DNA of 8,971 nt. Source: Acidobacteriaceae bacterium (GTDB taxonomy: Bacteria > Acidobacteriota > Terriglobia > Terriglobales > Acidobacteriaceae). Shown one piece after another: positions 1 to 5,032 of this stretch. The DNA lies in the NCBI GenBank assembly GCA_003162495.1, contig PMOF01000105.1:1-8971 (forward strand). Reading direction: 5' to 3'. Both the position numbers and the translations under genes were made by a program. The notes beneath the pieces were generated by a model, which was not told where the DNA came from, ran no database searches, and saw only the letters and a program-made list of their open reading frames with translations. Numbering within the stretch: the first letter of the stretch is position 1; every line of letters starts with the position of its first letter.

Positions 1-30
1 GACGAAGTGCGTATCGAGCAGAAACTTCAT
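1..30 (-). CDS. PIN-domain (VapC-type) toxin, N-terminal fragment cut by the window edge
   Basis: An ATG at 30-28 opens a frame that runs off the left edge and encodes MKFLLDTHFV. This matches the start of Sll0205-like PIN-domain toxins, which typically begin MKxLLDTHxxLW. The aspartate at residue 6 is the first of the acidic metal ligands of the PIN nuclease fold. PIN toxins of type II toxin-antitoxin systems are Mg2+-dependent RNases. The start lies 2 nt after the stop codon of the Phd-type antitoxin (TAA at 35-33), the standard antitoxin-first arrangement with coupled translation. Only ten codons are visible, so family assignment rests on this short motif plus the neighbour. Whether the toxin is intact cannot be seen here. 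Confidence 0.82.
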   Translation of the reverse strand, partial: MKFLLDTHFV

Positions 31-32
31 TC

Positions 33-287
33 TTATTTCTCACCAAGCATCAGCTTCTCGATTTCCTTGTCCAACTTCTTATCGATCTCGTCGAAATCAT
101 CGGGTATGGTATACATCCCCTTCATAAAGCCTAACCGCCGCTTCGCCGGCACCTTCGGCGTATCCAACCGGATGACCTGCACCTTCGGCTTGCCGGCCTT
201 GGCGATAATGAAGGAGTCGCCCTTCTCGGCCTCATCGACCAGCCGCGAGAGGTGCGTCTTCGCTTCGTGAATGTTGATGGTCCGCAT
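33..287 (-). CDS. Phd/YefM-family type II antitoxin
   Basis: This 84-residue protein begins MRTINIHEAKTHLSRLVDEA, the classic N-terminal signature of the Phd/YefM (prevent-host-death) family: a short first strand, then a helix with EAK and the L-x-x-L-x-x-E pattern. It continues with IIAKAGKPKVQVIRL (about residues 27-41), the usual second half of the DNA-binding fold. Residues 45-84 are highly charged (DEIDKKLDKEIEKLM) and would be the flexible tail that wraps and inhibits the toxin. Length is normal for the family. The ATG at 287 is supported by a GGAGA ribosome binding site 6 nt upstream. It is followed after 2 nt by the PIN toxin. Such antitoxins repress their own operon, and a palindromic site lies just upstream at 302-322. 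Confidence 0.93.
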   Translation of the reverse strand: MRTINIHEAKTHLSRLVDEAEKGDSFIIAKAGKPKVQVIRLDTPKVPAKRRLGFMKGMYTIPDDFDEIDKKLDKEIEKLMLGEK

Positions 288-293
288 GCTCGA

Positions 294-298
294 TCTCC
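294..298 (-). promoter_or_regulatory. Ribosome binding site of the antitoxin gene
   Basis: The minus strand reads GGAGA here, 6 nt before the ATG at 287. This supports that start codon over alternatives in other frames. Confidence 0.7.
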
Positions 299-301
299 AC
301 G

Positions 302-329
302 GTGAACTAAGTTCACTTAGTTTAGTTCA
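302..329 (-). promoter_or_regulatory. Nested-palindrome operator upstream of the toxin-antitoxin pair
   Basis: Two perfect inverted repeats overlap here. GTGAAC-TAA-GTTCAC spans 302-316 (6-bp arms, 3-nt centre). AACTAAGT-TC-ACTTAGTT spans 305-322 (8-bp arms, 2-nt centre). A third GTTCA box sits at 325-329. The cluster starts 14 nt before the antitoxin start codon, where the promoter should be. A TTGAAC at 330-325 on the minus strand could be a -35 element, but I see no clear -10 partner. Phd-type antitoxins bind such palindromes to repress their own operon, so this is most likely the autoregulatory operator. The repeats are seen directly; the role is inferred. Confidence 0.75.
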
Positions 330-350
330 AAAGCCGCGGGGCTGCAAGCA

Positions 351-379
351 GAACGGCCTCCCACCCAGGGAGGCCGTTC
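351..379 (-). terminator. Strong hairpin downstream of the CAT-type permease gene, probable terminator
   Basis: A perfect 12-bp stem (GAACGGCCTCCC at 351-362 pairing with GGGAGGCCGTTC at 368-379) encloses a 5-nt loop, ACCCA. It begins 54 nt beyond the permease stop codon, where a terminator for the permease operon would lie, and it separates that operon from the toxin-antitoxin unit. No immediate T-run follows in either direction; a short CTTTT lies about 20 nt further on the minus strand. It is therefore not a textbook intrinsic terminator. It could instead block 3' exonucleases or act with Rho. Confidence 0.6.
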
Positions 380-433
380 CGCATTACCGACTTTCACTCA
401 CGCACTACTTCACTTTTTTACTCAACCAATTCC

Positions 434-1960
434 CTATTTCATGGCCACCGGCAGCTTCTGCACCTTGCTGTGCTTCACCGAATAGGTAAAGTAGATCACC
501 AAACCCAATACAAGCCAGCTCAGCATCACAATCCATGTGATCCGCTCCAGCTGAGTCATCAGGTACCCTGCCGAAAGAATGCCGAGAATCGGCACAAGCG
601 GCACCAAGGGAGTCTTGAAGGGCCTATGCAGCTCTGGGCTGCGCACCCGCAGCACCCATACCCCGGCGCTGACAATGGTGAACGCCAGCAGCGTGCCAAT
701 ATTCACCAGCTCAGCAAGTTTCCCAATCGGCAGAAACGCCGGCATGATCGCCGCAAAGCACCCAAAGACGATGGTCGTAATCCATGGCGTGCGGAACTTG
801 GGATGAATGGCGGAAGCCCACTTCGGCAGCAGCCCGTCTCGCGACATCGAATAGAAAACGCGCGTCTGCCCCAACAGCATGACCAGCATCACCGTTGCCA
901 GCCCGAAGACCGCGCCCACCTTTACCAGCATCGACCCCCAGCCTACGCCGGTTGCATCAATTGCAAGCGCCACCGGCGCCGCAACGTTGAGCGTCTTGTA
1001 GCTCACCAATCCGGTCAGCACCAGCGACACCATAATGTAAAGGATGGTGCAGACGACCAGCGATCCAAGAATGCCGATCGGCATATCCTTTTGCGGGTTC
1101 TTAGCCTCCTGCGCTGCGGTAGACACTGCGTCAAACCCGATATACGCGAAAAAGATCGAAGCGGCCGCCACCGGAATTCCGCCCCACCCGAAGTTGCCAT
1201 GCCCATCCGCCGGAGGAACGAATGGGTGCCAGTTGGCTTTGGCCACATCCGGATGATGGAACAGAAACATACCGCCCACGATCAGAAAGATACCCACAAT
1301 TCCCAGCTTGATGATTACGATCGCCGAGTTAAAGTTCGCCGACTCTTTGATCCCGATGACCAGAATCGTGGTAATCACCAGCACAATCAGAACCGCGATC
1401 AGGTTGAAGAGTCCCGTCACATGCTCCAGACCCATGTCGCTGACTCCTGGCGGCAAGGACATCTTATCGATCCAGATGCCTTGATACTTTACCAGGATGT
1501 TGCCCGTCGTTGTTGTCAGAGAAGGAGGAAAAACGATCCCCAACTGCTGCATCAGACTGTTAAAGTAGGCCGCCCATCCGGCAGCAACCGTCGAGGCTCC
1601 AAAAGCGTATTCCAGCGTCAGATCCCAGCCAATGATCCATGCCACCAGCTCGCCCAGCGTCGCGTACCCATAGGTGTAAGCTGACCCCGCAATTGGAATG
1701 ATCGAGGCAAATTCGGCATAGCATATCCCGGCAAATGCGCAGGTGATGCCCGCCAATACGAAGCTCAGAGCGACTGCTGGCCCCGCGTGGAGCGCTGCTG
1801 CCTGGCCTGTCAGTGTGAAGATGCCGGCGCCAATCACCGCCCCAATTCCGAGCGTAATTAGATTCAGTGCGCTCAGTGAACGTTTGAGGGTGTGTTCGCC
1901 GGTTTCACGAGACTCCTCGGTCAGCATCGACATCGGTTTAATGCGGAACAGACTGGACAT
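434..1960 (-). CDS. APC-superfamily amino acid permease, cationic amino acid transporter (CAT) type
   Basis: This is a 508-residue inner-membrane transporter with about 12 hydrophobic segments. The unwound first transmembrane helix carries GIGAVIGAGIF (residues 38-48), whose G-A-G (44-46) contacts substrate backbone in APC transporters. The sixth helix has YIGFDAVSTAAQEAKNP, with the conserved N-P at 288-289. The CYAEFASIIPIAGSAYTY segment after the second helix is typical of bacterial CAT-family (YfnA-like) permeases, as is the C-terminal helix ending in Y-S-V-K-H-S. Length fits the family. Substrate cannot be read from sequence; an amino acid moved with protons is likely. The ATG at 1960 follows a strong GAGGAGGAA at 1980-1972, spaced a little long at 11 nt. 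It starts 31 nt after the other permease ends, so the two are probably co-transcribed. Confidence 0.93.
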   Translation of the reverse strand: MSSLFRIKPMSMLTEESRETGEHTLKRSLSALNLITLGIGAVIGAGIFTLTGQAAALHAGPAVALSFVLAGITCAFAGICYAEFASIIPIAGSAYTYGYATLGELVAWIIGWDLTLEYAFGASTVAAGWAAYFNSLMQQLGIVFPPSLTTTTGNILVKYQGIWIDKMSLPPGVSDMGLEHVTGLFNLIAVLIVLVITTILVIGIKESANFNSAIVIIKLGIVGIFLIVGGMFLFHHPDVAKANWHPFVPPADGHGNFGWGGIPVAAASIFFAYIGFDAVSTAAQEAKNPQKDMPIGILGSLVVCTILYIMVSLVLTGLVSYKTLNVAAPVALAIDATGVGWGSMLVKVGAVFGLATVMLVMLLGQTRVFYSMSRDGLLPKWASAIHPKFRTPWITTIVFGCFAAIMPAFLPIGKLAELVNIGTLLAFTIVSAGVWVLRVRSPELHRPFKTPLVPLVPILGILSAGYLMTQLERITWIVMLSWLVLGLVIYFTYSVKHSKVQKLPVAMK

Positions 1961-1971
1961 GGATGAGCGAC

Positions 1972-1980
1972 TTCCTCCTC
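1972..1980 (-). promoter_or_regulatory. Ribosome binding site of the CAT-type permease gene
   Basis: The minus strand reads GAGGAGGAA, a near-perfect Shine-Dalgarno match within the 31-nt gap between the two permease genes. It suggests the downstream permease is translated independently of its neighbour. Confidence 0.7.
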
Positions 1981-1991
1981 AGCGGTTGATT

Positions 1992-3581
1992 TCAGATTAA
2001 AGGGCTCTCGCCTTCAGCTTGGCCTTTGGAATGCCGCGACCAGAGAAGATAAACCGGAATCCCCAACAACACCAGAACCAGGCCCGGCCATGTGTACTGC
2101 GGCTTGTACCGCAATAATACGACACAAATCCAGGCCGCCAACAGCAGGTAAATCGCCGGCAGCACCGGATAACCCAGCGCTTTGTAAGGTCGCGGCGCAT
2201 CCGGCCTCTTGAAGCGCAGCACAAACAGCCCGACGATGGTGAGGATGTAAAACACCAGCACTGCGAAAATAATGTAGTCCAGCAACTGGCTGTAGCTGCC
2301 TGAGACGCAGAGCAGCGCAGTCCAGCATGCCTGCACCATCAAGCCTGCCACCGGTGTCTTGTAGCGCGGATGAAGCTTGCCCACCGACTTGAAGAACAAC
2401 CCGTCGCCGCTCATCGCGTAATAAACGCGCGCCCCGGCCAGCGTCATTCCATTGGCGCATCCAAAGGTCGAAACAAGAATCGCCCCCGCCATCAACCACG
2501 CCCCGCCGGAGTGAAAAATCTGTTCCAGCGCCGCCGTGCCTACGCGATCTTCCGCCGCATATTGAATGCCCCGCGCCAGCACCGTGGTTCCGTTTGGGTC
2601 TCCATGCATCGGCAGCACCAGCAGGTAAGCCAGCGACGCGAGAAAATACACTGTCAGCACAAACCCCGTGCCCAGAATCAGCGACAGCGGAATATTGCGC
2701 TTGGGATTCTTGACCTCGCCGGCCGTGAACGTGATGTTGTTCCACGCGTCGGCGCTGAACAACGAGCCCACCTGCACCACGGCCAGAATCACAGCCAGGT
2801 TCACCAGCACCATGGGGCCGCCCATGCCCACCTGCACCGGATGCAGAGAACTCCAACCGGCGTTTTTCCAGAACTGGCTCCAGCCGGCGCCAAAATTCGC
2901 GTCCCACGCTGCCGCATTGCGCCCCACAGTAAACGCAAGTAGAACCAGCGCAGCCAGCGAAAAAGCCTTGGCTGTGGTAAACACATTCTGAATCATCGCG
3001 CCCAGTTTCACGCCGAAGATGTTCACGATGGCCAGGAAAAACACGATTGCAATGGCGGTGAGATTTGCCGTGCTGACGCCGATTTCCATGTTGCCCAGCA
3101 CCATGGGCCCCACCTTGAGCGCCGGGACGTGAGCGATGTGCCACAGCCAGTGCGTGGTGGAGACGCTGGGGAAAAACACGCCCAGAAATTTACCGAATGC
3201 CACGCACACCGCCGCGATGGTCCCGGTCTGGATCACCAGGAAAAGAGTCCATCCGTAGAGGAATCCCCACAGCGGCCCCAGCGATTCGCGCAGGTAAACG
3301 TACTGGCCGCCGGCCCTGGGCATCATGGCCGCCAGTTCGCCGTAGCTGAGCGCGGCAATCATGGTCAACACGGCAGTCACCACCCACGCGCCCAGGAAAA
3401 GCGCAGGCGAGTTTGTGCCTCTGGCGATGTCCGCATCGACAATAAAAATGCCGGACCCGATCATCGATCCGATCACAATGGCCGTAGAACTGAAAAGGCC
3501 GAGGCTCTGCACCAGCCGGGGGCCGGTGGCTGCACCCTCGGACGGGGGAATGGGAGTGATTTTGGGGCTCGTCACCTGCAA
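1992..3581 (-). CDS. APC-superfamily amino acid permease, LAT-like type
   Basis: This 529-residue transporter has about 12 transmembrane segments. The first helix contains IGSMIGSGIFIV, with the substrate-contacting G-S-G at residues 42-44. LSYGELAAMMPRAGGQYVYLRE follows the second helix and ESLGPLWGFLYGW the next loop, both typical of the LAT branch. The sixth helix continues DAWNNITFTAGEVKNPKRNIP (278 onward), a strong match to LAT-type permeases that exchange neutral amino acids. The exact substrate is unknown. The start is a TTG at 3581: no in-frame ATG precedes the first helix, an in-frame stop lies about 30 nt upstream, and the first internal Met (residue 40) sits inside the helix. A GTG at codon 3 is the alternative. 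The ribosome site is weak (AAGTAAAAATC). It is a different subfamily from the permease downstream, not a recent duplicate. Confidence 0.92.
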   Translation of the reverse strand: MQVTSPKITPIPPSEGAATGPRLVQSLGLFSSTAIVIGSMIGSGIFIVDADIARGTNSPALFLGAWVVTAVLTMIAALSYGELAAMMPRAGGQYVYLRESLGPLWGFLYGWTLFLVIQTGTIAAVCVAFGKFLGVFFPSVSTTHWLWHIAHVPALKVGPMVLGNMEIGVSTANLTAIAIVFFLAIVNIFGVKLGAMIQNVFTTAKAFSLAALVLLAFTVGRNAAAWDANFGAGWSQFWKNAGWSSLHPVQVGMGGPMVLVNLAVILAVVQVGSLFSADAWNNITFTAGEVKNPKRNIPLSLILGTGFVLTVYFLASLAYLLVLPMHGDPNGTTVLARGIQYAAEDRVGTAALEQIFHSGGAWLMAGAILVSTFGCANGMTLAGARVYYAMSGDGLFFKSVGKLHPRYKTPVAGLMVQACWTALLCVSGSYSQLLDYIIFAVLVFYILTIVGLFVLRFKRPDAPRPYKALGYPVLPAIYLLLAAWICVVLLRYKPQYTWPGLVLVLLGIPVYLLWSRHSKGQAEGESPLI

Positions 3582-3704
3582 GATTTTTACTTGAATTTTG
3601 CGCCGATGTCTTTAGTTTTCTTCAAGGCCGCGCATTTGGCGGCAATTTGGGCTATGAACGCTCTTGAGCGACAGCATCATGGTCGATCCAATTCGCCCGC
3701 TCGA

Positions 3705-4346
3705 TCAGCCCAGCTCGGCCACCCATTTGCGAAATTCAGCAGCGGGATTAGGATGGCCAAACAGCGCCGCGCTCACCGCAATGCTATCGGCTCCGGCATC
3801 CAGAACCAGCGACGCGGTGGCGAGTGTCACGCCTCCCGCAGCCACCAGCACCGGCCCCGCGCCAGCCTGCTCGCGCAACCGCCGGATGCCTTCTACCCCG
3901 ATCGGCTGTTTATCTGTTTGCTTGGTGGTGGTCCGGTACACAGGCCCAACGGCCAGGTAATCCGCGGGCTCCGCCAGAATGCCCGCCACCAGGGCCGCGC
4001 TGCCGCCGAACGTGCCCACAATCCGCTCCGGTCCCAGCAGCCGTCGCGCCTCGGCAGGGGTGGCGTCCCCGGCGTCCACATGCACACCATCAAAACTCAG
4101 CTTTTCAACAAGATCGATTCGATCATCGAGAATCAGCTTGATCTTTCCCGAGGGCAGCGCGGCGCGCAGTTGAGCGCCGTCGGCGAGCAGTTCGGCATCG
4201 GAACCCGTCTTGTTGCGATATTCAAGCAGCGTCACTCCGGCGTCGGCCAATGACGCGCCGAGCCTGCGCAGAAACTCGACGCGTCCCGCAGTCGGAATGA
4301 ATGAACGATCCAGGATGGGGTAAATCTTCGGAACACGAAATGGCAT
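3705..4346 (-). CDS. thiE: Thiamine-phosphate synthase (ThiE), divergent
   Basis: ThiE joins HMP pyrophosphate with the thiazole phosphate to give thiamine phosphate in the cytoplasm. The 213-residue length and motif order fit the TIM-barrel family. EYRNK (42-46) corresponds to the pyrophosphate-binding Q-x-R-x-K. ILDDRIDLV (72-80) replaces the usual I-N-D-R, so Asn is Asp74. GVHVDAGD (87-94) replaces GxHxGQxD but keeps the Mg-binding Asp94. DYLAVGPVYRTTTK (129-142) is almost canonical and supplies Thr139 and Lys142. AAGGVT (169-174) and SIAVSAAL (188-195) form the phosphate-binding end. A TenI-like relative is possible, but the intact GPVYxTxTK favours ThiE. No other thi genes or TPP riboswitch are near. 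The ATG at 4346 has a poor ribosome site. The gene ends 123 nt before the LAT-like permease. Confidence 0.85.
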   Translation of the reverse strand: MPFRVPKIYPILDRSFIPTAGRVEFLRRLGASLADAGVTLLEYRNKTGSDAELLADGAQLRAALPSGKIKLILDDRIDLVEKLSFDGVHVDAGDATPAEARRLLGPERIVGTFGGSAALVAGILAEPADYLAVGPVYRTTTKQTDKQPIGVEGIRRLREQAGAGPVLVAAGGVTLATASLVLDAGADSIAVSAALFGHPNPAAEFRKWVAELG

Positions 4347-4400
4347 AAAACAAAGGTAGCCGATCGGAGAACCCTGGCTAAGCGAGTAGAGATCAGACTG

Positions 4401-4428
4401 TTCCCTGTTCCCTAGTCCCTATTCCCTG
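4401..4428 (-). repeat. Heptamer tandem array (consensus TTCCCTR), potential G-quadruplex on the minus strand
   Basis: Four contiguous 7-nt units are present on the plus strand: TTCCCTG, TTCCCTA, GTCCCTA, TTCCCTG. On the minus strand this gives four GGG runs at an exact 7-nt spacing with 4-nt loops (complement of 4403-4405, 4410-4412, 4417-4419, 4424-4426), which meets the standard G3N4 quadruplex pattern. It starts 6 nt downstream of the DinB-family stop codon and lies upstream of thiE, so it would be in the sense strand of any read-through transcript. The repeat is seen directly; any role in termination, expression of thiE or genome-wide repeat biology is inference. Confidence 0.85.
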
Positions 4429-4434
4429 CACTTC

Positions 4435-4941
4435 TCACATCTCGTCCGCCGACGGCCCATACGTCCCCGGAATCGGCTTGCCGAGCACGCGCAGATAGAC
4501 GCCCAACTGCGCCCGGTGGTGAATCGCATGGTCGAGAACCCAATCGCGAAACACGCGGTATTTTGAATCGTCGATCCAGGCTTGTCCGCCAGCCACAAAC
4601 TTCCAATTCTCATCCCATTTTTCCTTGGGAAAGGCGGCCAGCGCTTTCTTTACATCAGCCACTTGCTGGTCAAAGCGCTCGAGCAAGGCCTCCGTTGAAG
4701 CAGGAATGTAGGCCTCGAACTTGTGGTCCGCGGGGAACTCCAGTTTGTCCATGGTGAGCGTGTGAATCGCCCAGTCGCCCATAGTTTCTGAAACATGGCC
4801 AGCCAGCCTGCCCATCGCCATGGATTTGGGGTGGGGTTTCCAAGTGAAATCTGCATCGGCCGGGATCGCGGCAAGAATCTTGCGCGTCTTTGCCGTCTCC
4901 CGATCGTATTCAGCCACCAATTCCTTATGAAAGTCGGTCAT
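4435..4941 (-). CDS. DinB-family metal-binding four-helix protein
   Basis: This 168-residue protein belongs to the DinB/YfiT-like superfamily, four-helix bundles that bind a divalent metal through three histidines. Numbering from the ATG at 4941, the triad is His49 (in MGRLAGHVSE), His138 and His142 (in LDHAIHHRAQL), the last being the family's hallmark. FTWKPHPKSMAMGRLAGHV corresponds to the usual W-x-P segment before the first ligand. Members are often thiol-dependent transferases or of unknown role, and the name does not imply the DNA polymerase IV also called DinB. The frame extends five codons further to a TTG at 4956, but that codon overlaps the ribosome site AAGGAGG, so the ATG is the better start. 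It sits between the quinoprotein gene and thiE with no evident functional link. Confidence 0.9.
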   Translation of the reverse strand: MTDFHKELVAEYDRETAKTRKILAAIPADADFTWKPHPKSMAMGRLAGHVSETMGDWAIHTLTMDKLEFPADHKFEAYIPASTEALLERFDQQVADVKKALAAFPKEKWDENWKFVAGGQAWIDDSKYRVFRDWVLDHAIHHRAQLGVYLRVLGKPIPGTYGPSADEM

Positions 4942-4946
4942 AAACG

Positions 4947-4953
4947 CCTCCTT
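4947..4953 (-). promoter_or_regulatory. Ribosome binding site that fixes the DinB-family start
   Basis: The minus strand reads AAGGAGG, a perfect Shine-Dalgarno match 5 nt before the ATG at 4941. The longer in-frame TTG start at 4956 would place this site inside the coding region, so it argues for the shorter protein. Confidence 0.8.
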
Positions 4954-5032
4954 CAACTCGAGCCAAGCTTAGCCGATCCTTTCCCAAAAAGCGAACAAAA
5001 AGCGATAATAGCTGTGGAAAACTTTTATGCCG

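Noticed and set aside
470..1684. 404-codon plus-strand frame across the CAT-type permease
   Set aside because: Low-complexity Arg/His/Gln-rich translation opposite a clear 12-helix transporter; a shadow frame.
2014..3144. 376-codon minus-strand frame inside the LAT-like permease
   Set aside because: A +1/+2 frame of the permease gene, with Gly/Arg/His-rich translation and no domain.
3627..3643. GCCGC/GCGGC hairpin between thiE and the LAT-like permease
   Set aside because: Five-bp arms with a 7-nt loop and no T-run are expected by chance in GC-rich DNA. A second short repeat at 3659-3670 is equally weak.
3129..4253. 374-codon plus-strand frame spanning the LAT-like permease and thiE
   Set aside because: It crosses two real genes and an intergenic region antisense, and its translation has no domain.
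4347..4434. Possible TPP riboswitch upstream of thiE
   Set aside because: The gap is only 88 nt and lacks the CUGAGA and other THI-box signatures.
5005..5010. TATTAT on the minus strand as a -10 box for the DinB-family gene
   Set aside because: No acceptable -35 hexamer lies 16-18 nt upstream, and the consensus for this organism is unknown.
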